A DNA stretch of 7,001 nucleotides from an uncultured Ruminococcus sp. (GCA_937942105.1 CALDFS010000215.1:1-7001), one strand, 5' to 3'; positions 1 through 6,470 are shown, numbered from the stretch's first letter. Notes: generated by a model from the letters alone, not told the origin. A program made the numbers and translations.

Positions 1-48
1 AAAATAGGTCACAACGGTTTTGTTTCCGCCATTTTGGAATACTTTTAG
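1..48 (+). CDS. Possible 3' end of a rightward gene cut by the window edge
   Basis: Frame 1 is open from the window edge and reads KIGHNGFVSAILEYF before a TAG stop at 46-48. A hairpin followed by a T-rich run begins about 20 bases later, which is where a terminator for a rightward gene would sit. Against this, 15 codons is too few to prove coding, and plus frame 3 is also open (to a TAA at 54-56). No family can be named from this tail. If real, the gene converges on the exporter operon. Confidence 0.3.
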   Translation, partial: KIGHNGFVSAILEYF

Positions 49-68
49 ACGAATAATAGTATAAAATC

Positions 69-100
69 ATCCTCCGACGTAAGACGATACATCGGAGGAT
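69..100. terminator. Hairpin terminator, probably bidirectional, at the end of the exporter operon
   Basis: A perfect 9-bp inverted repeat, ATCCTCCGA (69-77) with TCGGAGGAT (92-100), encloses a 14-base loop that can form a small inner CGT/ACG stem. On the plus strand it is followed by ATTTTCTTT (100-108). On the minus strand it is followed by GATTTTAT, and an A-rich stretch precedes it. It lies 21 bases beyond the minus-strand stop at 122-124, so it should end transcription of the MarR-exporter operon. The T-runs on both sides would also suit a convergent gene ending near 48. The T-tracts are interrupted, so efficiency is uncertain. Confidence 0.7.
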
Positions 101-121
101 ATTTTCTTTAATGAACGCTTA

Positions 122-2080
122 TTAATCCAGTTCCTTAACACCGGTATAAAGCTCGTAGTACCTTCCCTTCTGCGCCAGCAGATCATCATGGTCGCCGCGC
201 TCTATTATCTCGCCGTTTTCAAGCACCATAATGGCGTTGGCGTTTCTTACCGTTGAAAGGCGGTGAGCTATAACAAAGGTCGTGCGGTTCTTCATAAGCC
301 TATCCATACCGTGCTCTATATGCCGCTCGGTTCTGGTATCTACCGAGGATGTCGCTTCGTCAAGAACAAGTATCGGAGCGTTTGAAAGCGCTGCTCTTGC
401 AATGTTCAGAAGCTGACGCTGACCCTGCGAAAGATTTGCGCCGTCGCTTTCCAGAACGGTATCATAGCCATTTTCCAGCCTCATTATAAACGAATGCGCG
501 CTGGCAGTCTTGGCGGCGGCTACGACCTCGTCATCGGTGGCGTCAAGCCTGCCGTAACGGATATTCTCTCTGACAGTTCCTGTGAACAGATGAGTATCCT
601 GCAAAACCATGGCAATATTCTGCCGCAGGAAATCGCGCTTGTAGTCCTTAACGTTTCTGCCGTCGATAAGTATTTCGCCCTCATTGATATCGTAGAAGCG
701 GTTAAGAAGGTTTGTAACGGTGGTCTTGCCAGCGCCGGTCGAGCCGACAAAGGCTATCTTCTGACCGGGCTTTGCATAAAGGCTGATATGCTTTAAAACA
801 GTCTTATCAGGAACATAGCCGAAGCTTACGTCCTTAAGCACAACGTCGCCCCTGATAACATCCGCTAAGGCTTCGGTGATATCCGGCGATTCGGGGTCGG
901 TATCCATAACCTCGAACACCCTTTCAGCGCCGGCAAGCGCTGCAAATATTGTTGACATCTGCTGGGAGATGTTGTTTATAGGCATAGAGAACTGCTTGGA
1001 GTACTGCGCAAACAGTCCCAAAGCGCCGGTTGAAAGCTTGCCGAACACCATAAGTATCGCGCCGATGCCGATGGTAACGCCATAGGATATCTGGGATGTA
1101 TTGCCCATCAAAGGACCCATAATAGAGCCGTAGAACTGCGCCTTGAACTGCTTTTCGCGCATATCCTTATTGAGCAGGCTGAATTCATCGACCGCTGTCT
1201 GCTCGTGGTTGAACACCTTAATTACTTTCTGACCGGTAACGGTTTCCTCAGTATAGCCGTTTACAGCACCCAGCGCCGCCTGCTGACCGGAATAGTATTT
1301 AGAGGATATCTTTGCGATAGCTCCGCCGCCCAGTGCGAATATCGGTATGAAGAAGATGGTAACAAGTGTTAAAATCCAGTTGGTGGTTATCATGAAAACA
1401 AAGGTTCCCACAAGGTTTACAACACCTGATATTATCGAGGTAAGCGAGTTGTTTATCATGGTATCGATATTGTCGATATCGTTTGTGAAGCGCGACATAA
1501 CCTCGCCTGTAGGGTGCGAATCGAAGAATCTTACCGGAAGCTTCTGAAGCTTGGTGAACAGATCATTTCTTATCGATTCGATAGTACCCTGAGATACCAC
1601 AAGCATCAATCTTGCCTGCAAATAGCTGGTAATAATTCCGATGCCGTATACAAAGGCAAATATGCCTATTGTAACTATAATATAGCTCATCATTTCGCTT
1701 CTTACGGCGACGTTTATGGGACCTGTGAAAGCGGAAATGATATTGTCGGCAATTCTTTCGGTTCCGCTTAAAGGCTGCTCCTGCCCGCTTACGGCAAGGC
1801 TGAGCTTGTTGATTATCGGCGCTAAAAGATATCCGCCGCAGAGTGATGCTATAGTGTTCACAAGCATACAGAAAAGAATTACAACTATTCTGAGCTTGTA
1901 TTTTTTAAGATAGCTGAGCATTCGCTTTATGGTTGCCGAGCCGTTCTTAAGGCTCTTTTTGCTTGCTCCCATACCTCTTCCCCTCGGTCCGCCTCCCGGT
2001 CCCCCGGGACCGGGTCCCATTCTCAGAGCGGTGGCCGAGGTGTTATATTGCTTCTGAAGCTCTTTCAAATCTCTTGCCAT
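122..2080 (-). CDS. Heterodimeric ABC exporter half-transporter, catalytically competent subunit (BmrD/LmrD/TM288-like)
   Basis: This 652-residue protein is a type IV (ABCB-like) exporter: six membrane helices (about 63-380), then a nucleotide-binding domain (about 410-645). Visible motifs are Walker A GSTGAGKTT (446-454), Q-loop Gln494, signature LSQGQ (550-554), Walker B ILVLDE with catalytic Glu575, D-loop SSVD (578-581) and switch His606. The signature has Gln where Gly is usual, as expected of the partner that completes the degenerate site of a heterodimer. The N-terminus (22-38) is a Gly/Pro/Arg-rich run before the elbow helix. The loop between helices 1 and 2 (about 91-129) is long, as in the BmrD-type subunit. 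It probably pairs with the product of 2087-3835, six bases upstream, to export drugs or other hydrophobic compounds by ATP hydrolysis. The ATG start is preceded by AAAGGAG (2092-2098), which lies inside the last codons of the upstream gene, suggesting coupled translation. The substrate cannot be read from sequence. Confidence 0.95.
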   Translation of the reverse strand: MARDLKELQKQYNTSATALRMGPGPGGPGGGPRGRGMGASKKSLKNGSATIKRMLSYLKKYKLRIVVILFCMLVNTIASLCGGYLLAPIINKLSLAVSGQEQPLSGTERIADNIISAFTGPINVAVRSEMMSYIIVTIGIFAFVYGIGIITSYLQARLMLVVSQGTIESIRNDLFTKLQKLPVRFFDSHPTGEVMSRFTNDIDNIDTMINNSLTSIISGVVNLVGTFVFMITTNWILTLVTIFFIPIFALGGGAIAKISSKYYSGQQAALGAVNGYTEETVTGQKVIKVFNHEQTAVDEFSLLNKDMREKQFKAQFYGSIMGPLMGNTSQISYGVTIGIGAILMVFGKLSTGALGLFAQYSKQFSMPINNISQQMSTIFAALAGAERVFEVMDTDPESPDITEALADVIRGDVVLKDVSFGYVPDKTVLKHISLYAKPGQKIAFVGSTGAGKTTVTNLLNRFYDINEGEILIDGRNVKDYKRDFLRQNIAMVLQDTHLFTGTVRENIRYGRLDATDDEVVAAAKTASAHSFIMRLENGYDTVLESDGANLSQGQRQLLNIARAALSNAPILVLDEATSSVDTRTERHIEHGMDRLMKNRTTFVIAHRLSTVRNANAIMVLENGEIIERGDHDDLLAQKGRYYELYTGVKELD

Positions 2081-2086
2081 GCCCGC

Positions 2087-3835
2087 TCACGCTCCTTTCT
2101 TCGCAGCGTCGTTCTGGGAATAATATATTTCCTGATACGCTTCGTTGGTTTCAAGCAGCTGCGCATGAGTGCCTATGCCTGATATTTCGCCCTCGTTCAT
2201 AACTATTATCATATCTGCATCCTGAACCGAGGTTATTCTTTGGGCAATGATTATCTTTGTAGAGTCGGCAAGCTCGTTCTTGAAGGCGAGCCTTATCTGA
2301 GCTTCGGTTGCGGTATCTACCGCGCTGGTGGAGTCGTCTAAAATAAGCACCTTCGGCTTTTTAAGAAGCGCGCGTGCTATGCAAAGGCGCTGCTTTTGAC
2401 CGCCCGAAACGTTGGTGCCGCCCTGGTCGATTTCTGTTTGGTAGCCGTCCTTAAATGAATTCACAAACTTATCTGCCTGAGCGCTGTGAGCGGCAGCCTT
2501 GATATCCTGCATGGAAGCATCCTCGTCGCCCCAGCGAAGGTTTTCTTCTATTGTTCCGGAGAACAGTGTGTTGTTCTGCAAAACCATTCCTATGCCCTCG
2601 CGCAGGTTATAGATGGTATAGTCCTTGACGTTTCTGCCGTCAACCAGAATCTCGCCCTCGTCAGGGTCGTAAAGCCTTGAAATCATCGAAACAAGAGTGG
2701 TTTTGCCGCAGCCGGTAGAGCCTATTATGCCGACAACCGATTTTGCCGGTATTTTCAGGTTGATGTTATTAAGAACGCTCTCATCCGAATTCTTGTAATA
2801 GCGGAAGGTGACGTTTCTGAACTCGATATCGCCGTTTTTAACGGTAAGCTCGGGGTCGGCTTCTTCACTGTCGCGGATGTCGGGCTGTTCATCGAGTATT
2901 TCCTTGATACGCTTTGCCGAAGCCATCGCACGCGATGACATCATCAGAAGCATTGAAACCATCATCAGCGAGAAAAGAATCTGGTTGGTATAGGTTACAA
3001 ACATCTGCAAATCGCCGACGCCCATGCCGATTCCGGCGGTATCGAATACCATTTTAGAGCCGAAATAGATTATGCACAGAACGGTTACATTCATTATAAG
3101 CGTTGTAACCGGCGACATGAAGATCATAACGCTCATAGCGCTCATGCTGGCGCGTTTGTATTCGCCGTTTGCGTTGTTAAACTTATCGATTTCATGATCC
3201 TCGCGGACGAAGCTTTTAACTACTCTTACGTTGGTTACATTTTCCTGAACGGTGGAGTTAAGAGCGTCGAGCTTTTTCTGAACGTGCCCGAACCTTGAAA
3301 AGCCGGTCAGAATAATTGCGCCTACCGATATAAGAAGAACCGGTATCGAAACCGCAAAGGTAACCGAAAGCTTTGGCTGAAGGCTTATTGACATGATGAG
3401 TGCGGCAATAAGCATGCCGGGTGCGCGGAACGCCATCCTTAAAAGCATATTTATGAAGTTCTGCATCTGGGTAACGTCGTTAGTAAGCCTTGTTACAAGC
3501 GAGCCGGTGGAAAACTTGTCGATATTTGCGAACGAAAAGGTCTGAACCTTTTCAAAAACATCCTGCCGCAGGTCAGCGGCAAAGTTGACGGATGCCTTTG
3601 CTCCGAAATAGGAGCCGCCCACTCCGCCGGCCATCATCACAACGGCGCAGAGGATTATTCCGCCCATTACCAAAAGACTTCTGCCAACGGTAAGCGTTCC
3701 GGCCATCTGAGAATCTATAACCGAGCCTAAAAGCTTTGGCATTATAACCTCACCGGCTACCTCAACAAGCATGCACAACGGCGTTATTATGAAGAACGGC
3801 CAGTAGGGCTTTATGTATTTAAACCACGTTTTCAA
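2087..3835 (-). CDS. Heterodimeric ABC exporter half-transporter, degenerate-site subunit (BmrC/LmrC/TM287-like)
   Basis: This 582-residue protein has six predicted membrane helices (about 12-300) and a C-terminal nucleotide-binding domain (about 335-575). Motifs are Walker A GSTGCGKTT (372-380), Q-loop Gln420, signature VSGGQ (476-480), Walker B VLILDD (496-501), D-loop SAVD (504-507) and AQR at the switch position (531-533). The catalytic Glu is Asp501 and the switch His is Gln532, the standard substitutions in the non-hydrolysing site of heterodimeric exporters. Its canonical signature would complete the active site of the partner at 122-2080. Length matches the short subunit of such pairs. 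The start is TTG (3835-3833), with AAGGAG at 3844-3849 eight bases upstream; no ATG fits as well, and translation begins just before the first hydrophobic helix. It follows the MarR gene by 14 bases in the same operon. Family assignment is firm; the exported compound is unknown. Confidence 0.95.
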   Translation of the reverse strand: MKTWFKYIKPYWPFFIITPLCMLVEVAGEVIMPKLLGSVIDSQMAGTLTVGRSLLVMGGIILCAVVMMAGGVGGSYFGAKASVNFAADLRQDVFEKVQTFSFANIDKFSTGSLVTRLTNDVTQMQNFINMLLRMAFRAPGMLIAALIMSISLQPKLSVTFAVSIPVLLISVGAIILTGFSRFGHVQKKLDALNSTVQENVTNVRVVKSFVREDHEIDKFNNANGEYKRASMSAMSVMIFMSPVTTLIMNVTVLCIIYFGSKMVFDTAGIGMGVGDLQMFVTYTNQILFSLMMVSMLLMMSSRAMASAKRIKEILDEQPDIRDSEEADPELTVKNGDIEFRNVTFRYYKNSDESVLNNINLKIPAKSVVGIIGSTGCGKTTLVSMISRLYDPDEGEILVDGRNVKDYTIYNLREGIGMVLQNNTLFSGTIEENLRWGDEDASMQDIKAAAHSAQADKFVNSFKDGYQTEIDQGGTNVSGGQKQRLCIARALLKKPKVLILDDSTSAVDTATEAQIRLAFKNELADSTKIIIAQRITSVQDADMIIVMNEGEISGIGTHAQLLETNEAYQEIYYSQNDAAKKGA

Positions 3836-3843
3836 TTGTATTA

Positions 3844-3849
3844 CTCCTT
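3844..3849 (-). promoter_or_regulatory. Ribosome binding site that fixes a TTG start for the first exporter gene
   Basis: AAGGAG on the minus strand starts immediately after the MarR TGA stop (3850-3852). It is separated by eight bases from the TTG at 3835-3833. This spacing supports the non-ATG start and implies re-initiation by ribosomes finishing the MarR gene. Confidence 0.8.
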
Positions 3850-4317
3850 TCAGCAGCAGTGCTTATCACAGCCGGCGGCGGTCTTAAGATTTGATGATAC
3901 CCGCCTTAAATAGCTAAGAAACTCCTCAAGCTCCTCCTCCGAGAAGCCGGCAAAGGTCTTTTCGTCAACCTCGTCGAAAATTGCTCCGGTCTTATTGATT
4001 ATCTCCTTGCCATTTTCGGTTACGGTTATGTTGTTTACGCGTGAATCGTCCTCCGACTGCGCGCGTTCGATGAAGCCCTGAGCCTCTAACTTTTTAAGAG
4101 TTACCGTTACCGCTGCCGGAGATATCTCCATCCTTTTGGCAAGCTCCTTCTGCGAGATGTTGCCGCTGAAATTGATCGTCAGCAGCATTGAGTGCTGACT
4201 GCGGTGAAGCCCCAGCGCGCTGACCTTGGTTTCTACCAGCGCATGATGCAGCCGGTTGCACTTCATGAACAGGTGCATACACTGCTTGAATTTATCCTTA
4301 CGTGAATTCGGTTCCAA
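3850..4317 (-). CDS. MarR-family transcriptional regulator, likely repressor of the exporter operon
   Basis: This 155-residue protein has the size and layout of MarR proteins: N-terminal dimerisation helices (about 8-33), a winged helix-turn-helix (about 54-100) and a C-terminal dimerisation helix (about 128-147). The recognition region reads SQKELAKRMEISPAAVTVTL (55-74). The wing carries the family's D-x-R pattern (Asp91, Arg93) followed by ITVT. It is the first gene of the operon that encodes the exporter pair, and a palindrome over its own promoter is a natural binding site, so autorepression relieved by a ligand is the likely mechanism. Unusual features are the C-terminal tail GCDKHCC (149-155) together with Cys13, Cys20, His24 and His25 near the N-terminus, which could sense metal or oxidants. 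The start is TTG (4317-4315) with AAAGGAA at 4326-4332; the ATG at 4326-4324 runs straight into a stop and the first in-frame ATG (Met14) would cut the first helix. Confidence 0.92.
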   Translation of the reverse strand: MEPNSRKDKFKQCMHLFMKCNRLHHALVETKVSALGLHRSQHSMLLTINFSGNISQKELAKRMEISPAAVTVTLKKLEAQGFIERAQSEDDSRVNNITVTENGKEIINKTGAIFDEVDEKTFAGFSEEELEEFLSYLRRVSSNLKTAAGCDKHCC

Positions 4318-4325
4318 TTATACCA

Positions 4326-4332
4326 TTCCTTT
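4326..4332 (-). promoter_or_regulatory. Ribosome binding site that fixes a TTG start for the MarR gene
   Basis: AAAGGAA on the minus strand lies eight bases upstream of the TTG at 4317-4315. A nearby ATG (4326-4324) is followed by GTA TAA and so cannot be the start. Confidence 0.75.
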
Positions 4333-4351
4333 CTTCAAAAATGATTTATCA

Positions 4352-4373
4352 GTTAACAATTAACGAGTTAATT
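4352..4373. promoter_or_regulatory. Overlapping palindromes over the start site: probable MarR operator
   Basis: Two inverted repeats overlap. One is AATTAAC-GA-GTTAATT (4358-4373), with perfect 7-bp arms around two bases. The other is GTTAA-CAA-TTAAC (4352-4364), with perfect 5-bp arms around three bases. The pair covers the inner part of the -10 box (4371-4376) and the predicted transcription start near 4364 of the leftward promoter. A bound dimer there would block RNA polymerase. AT-rich palindromes of this length overlapping their own promoter are usual for MarR repressors. That this MarR binds here is inference from position. Confidence 0.7.
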
Positions 4374-4399
4374 ATATACTCTTATAACGCATTTGTCAA
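4371..4399 (-). promoter_or_regulatory. Consensus sigma-A promoter of the MarR-ABC exporter operon
   Basis: On the minus strand, TTGACA (4394-4399) and TATAAT (4371-4376) are separated by exactly 17 bases, matching the housekeeping consensus at all twelve positions. The stretch just upstream (about 4400-4434) is almost pure A/T and could act as an UP element. The predicted start near 4364 gives a leader of about 47 bases before the TTG at 4317. So strong a promoter in front of a repressor-exporter operon implies tight repression in the uninduced state. Confidence 0.88.
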
Positions 4400-4554
4400 T
4401 ATAATTTATAGAAAAATTAAATAATAAAACTGTGAAATCTTTGTTAAAAATGCGAGTAAATACCCTGACGGCATTTCAGGAAAAAGATTGCAGCGATTTT
4501 GCGGTCGTGCGCAGTCTGATACTTTTTAGCGAGAAATAAGTACAAATTCGCATA
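4400..4554. other. Central part of the divergent intergenic region, no gene recognised
   Basis: This is the middle of a 341-base gap (4318-4658) between the divergent units. The left end is A/T-rich and may belong to the leftward promoter. A short weak stem, CCTGA/TCAGG, lies near 4463-4479. I see no open reading frame with a ribosome binding site, no tRNA and no riboswitch pattern. The tract is simply the upstream region of the two promoters as far as can be read. Confidence 0.5.
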
Positions 4555-4560
4555 TTTCGG

Positions 4561-4589
4561 TTTACTTTTCGGAAAGAAAATGCTATACT
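4561..4589 (+). promoter_or_regulatory. Extended -10 promoter for the SGNH hydrolase genes
   Basis: TTTACT (4561-4566) and TATACT (4584-4589) are 17 bases apart. The -10 is preceded by TG (4581-4582), giving an extended TGCTATACT element that compensates for the weak -35. The start would fall near 4596, leaving a leader of roughly 60 bases before the ATG at 4659. The -35 is flanked by two copies of TTTCGG (4555-4560 and 4567-4572), a possible activator or repressor site. Confidence 0.6.
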
Positions 4590-4658
4590 GTTTATATGTT
4601 TGACTTATGTATCCGTCAGAATATCAAAATCCAACTGAAAACAGGAGAATAAAAAGTA

Positions 4659-6470
4659 ATGAAAAAATCTTTTCCAAGGCTTCTTGCCGTGCTGACGGCT
4701 TTAGCGCTGTCGCTGAGCATTCTTTCGGCATGCGCTTCCGCACCCAAAAGCGATGTTCAATCTCCGCCGGAAGGCACATCGGCTGTTGAGCCTGCAAACG
4801 CCGAGCCTGCGGCAACCTCAGCACCACAGGCTTCCGACAGCAGCAATGAGACTGCCGACACTTCCGCAGATACCGAGCCTGAAACAACCGCCGCCGCGAC
4901 GGAGGCATCCACCGCCGCCACCACAGAAGCGACAACTACTGCCGCTGAAACTGCCGCACCTGTCACCACCGAAGCGCCTGCAACCGCCGCAGCTGTCACT
5001 ACCGCCGCGGCTGACGCTATCAAGGTTGACCATGCAAGCGGCAGGATGTACGCTAAATCAAGCGTAAATGTAAGAAGCGGTCCCGGAACCGGATATGAGC
5101 GGGTGGGACATCTTGACTCTGGCGAAGAGGTCGAGCTTACAGGTCTGTGCGAAAACGGCTGGTACAGGATAAAGTTCGAGGACGGAGAGTATTTCGTCAG
5201 CGGAAAATATCTTGTTAAGGATAAGCCCGCAGTTACCGCCGCTGTTACTACTGCGGCTGTCACAACGGCAAAGGTCACATCAAAAACAGAAACCACAAAG
5301 GAAGATGACAAAATGACTCAAATCAAAAACGAAATCTGGCTGGCAACATGGGGCACAGCTATGCTCACCCCCGGGGACGAACAGATTCCGAAAGACCCCA
5401 CGCTTGCAAACAACACTCTTCGCCAGCAGATAAGGGTATCTGTCGGCGGCAGCAAGCTAAGGCTTGTTATATCCAACGAATACGGCAAAACCGACCTTGA
5501 AATCAACAGCCTTGTACTTGCAAGGATAGACGACCCCAAGAGCCACAAGGTAGACCTTGATTCGCAGATTGCGCTGACCTACAAATCCCAGAAATCCTTC
5601 AAGGTTCCCGCCGGAAAGCGTATCACAACAGATGAAATCGATTTTGAGTTTGCCCCGCTTGAAGACCTTGCTTTTACCATGAAGCTGGGCGCTGTTCCCT
5701 CAACGCTTACCTGCCACACCGCATCAAGGCGCTCAACATGGATAGTCAAGGGCGACCATGCCGATGACAACGACTTTACCGGCATTGAAGAGATGACCTC
5801 GTGGTATTTCATCACCGAGCTTGATACAATGGCTTCCAAGGAAAGCGGCGCGATAGTGTGCCTGGGCGATTCGCTTACCGACGGCGCAAGCGTTACGACC
5901 AACGCCTTTGCCCGCTACACCGATGAGCTTGCCAGACTTTTGCAAAACGACGAAAAGCTCAGCAGCCTGTCTGTTGTAAATATGGGTATAGGCGCAACTG
6001 CACTGTATACCTACGGCGGCGAAATCGCCGGAACCAACCGCGCCAACAGAGACGTTTTAAAGATCCCCGGCGTTAAATACTGCGTTCTGTTCATGGGCGT
6101 AAACGATATCGGCGGCGCGCAATACGATATCTCGAATAATATAATTAAGGAATACGAGTCCATAACCGAAAGGTGCCACAAGCAGGGCATAAAGGTTATC
6201 GGCGTTACCATAACCCCCTTCAAGGGCAACAGCTACTACTCCGACCTTCACGAAAATATCCGCAAGAAGGTAAACGAATTTGTTCTTTCGGACGATTCCG
6301 GCTTCGACGCCTGCATTGATATGTGCAAGGTGGTTGCATCAGGAAACGACCCCGACAAAATGTCGAGCTCTTACGTTTCGCCATGGAACGACTATCTGCA
6401 CTTCAATCACCAAGGCTACAAGCTTATAGGCAAAACGGTTTATGAGCATTTAAAGGAATTAATAGGCTGA
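4659..6470 (+). CDS. Surface lipoprotein with SH3b domain and XynE-like SGNH/GDSL hydrolase (probable carbohydrate esterase)
   Basis: The 603-residue protein begins with a lipoprotein signal peptide: KK, a hydrophobic core, then lipobox LSAC with Cys25. Next come an Ala/Thr/Glu-rich linker (about 26-120), a bacterial SH3 domain (about 121-187, with VNVRSGPGTGY and ENGWYRI), a second linker (about 190-216), an N-terminal beta domain (about 224-390) and an SGNH hydrolase domain (about 397-603). Catalytic blocks are complete: GDSL with Ser405, block II NMGIG (441-445), GVND with Asn482, and DYLH with Asp578 and His581. Members of this family are typically acetyl esterases acting on polysaccharides; here deacetylation of xylan, mannan or a host glycan is plausible, and the SH3b domain could hold it to peptidoglycan. 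The exact substrate is not readable. The ATG has AGGAG at 4643-4647. A paralogue follows after 51 bases, probably in the same transcript. The linker's GC-rich repeats create long spurious antisense frames. Confidence 0.9.
   Translation: MKKSFPRLLAVLTALALSLSILSACASAPKSDVQSPPEGTSAVEPANAEPAATSAPQASDSSNETADTSADTEPETTAAATEASTAATTEATTTAAETAAPVTTEAPATAAAVTTAAADAIKVDHASGRMYAKSSVNVRSGPGTGYERVGHLDSGEEVELTGLCENGWYRIKFEDGEYFVSGKYLVKDKPAVTAAVTTAAVTTAKVTSKTETTKEDDKMTQIKNEIWLATWGTAMLTPGDEQIPKDPTLANNTLRQQIRVSVGGSKLRLVISNEYGKTDLEINSLVLARIDDPKSHKVDLDSQIALTYKSQKSFKVPAGKRITTDEIDFEFAPLEDLAFTMKLGAVPSTLTCHTASRRSTWIVKGDHADDNDFTGIEEMTSWYFITELDTMASKESGAIVCLGDSLTDGASVTTNAFARYTDELARLLQNDEKLSSLSVVNMGIGATALYTYGGEIAGTNRANRDVLKIPGVKYCVLFMGVNDIGGAQYDISNNIIKEYESITERCHKQGIKVIGVTITPFKGNSYYSDLHENIRKKVNEFVLSDDSGFDACIDMCKVVASGNDPDKMSSSYVSPWNDYLHFNHQGYKLIGKTVYEHLKELIG
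4734..5018 (+). repeat. Ala/Thr-rich low-complexity linker coding region
   Basis: Codons 26-120 of the first hydrolase are dominated by GCC/GCN, ACC/ACN and GAA/GAG in imperfect short repeats such as ACTACCGCCGC. A second, shorter tract of the same kind spans 5226-5303. Such linkers space domains away from the cell envelope and are often glycosylated. Short repeats of this sort are prone to length variation by slippage or recombination. Confidence 0.75.
5297..5315 (+). promoter_or_regulatory. Internal ribosome-binding-site-like sequence and in-frame ATG at the linker/hydrolase junction
   Basis: AAAGGAAG (5297-5304) lies eight bases before an in-frame ATG (5313-5315, Met219). The ATG sits exactly where the second linker ends and the SGNH module begins. 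Initiation here would give a 385-residue hydrolase with no signal peptide or SH3b domain. It could be a functional second start, a remnant of an ancestral unfused gene, or chance arising from Lys/Glu codons. Confidence 0.35.

Noticed and set aside
494..796. Plus-strand 100-codon frame opposite the second exporter
   Set aside because: It overlaps the conserved nucleotide-binding domain on the other strand, and its sequence is an antisense shadow with no recognisable domain.
4463..4479. Short CCTGA/TCAGG stem in the intergenic region, considered as a terminator or leader structure
   Set aside because: Only five base pairs with a seven-base loop and no T-run; it does not sit at a gene end and is best taken as chance.
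4607..4789. Plus-strand 60-codon frame starting upstream of the first hydrolase
   Set aside because: It overlaps the hydrolase start out of frame, and the hydrolase has the better ribosome binding site and a true lipoprotein signal peptide.
4753..5067. Plus-strand Pro/Leu/Arg-rich frame inside the first hydrolase gene
   Set aside because: It is the shifted reading of the same low-complexity linker; composition is non-protein-like and it lies wholly inside a well-supported gene.
4757..5311. Long minus-strand open frame (184 codons) opposite the first hydrolase
   Set aside because: It mirrors the Ala/Thr-rich linker and SH3b codons, is mostly Ala/Val/Ser repeats, and no ribosome binding site was recognised. 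It is a shadow of GC-biased codons.
5579..5902. Minus-strand 107-codon frame opposite the first hydrolase
   Set aside because: It lies opposite the conserved beta domain and GDSL block, with no domain or promoter of its own.
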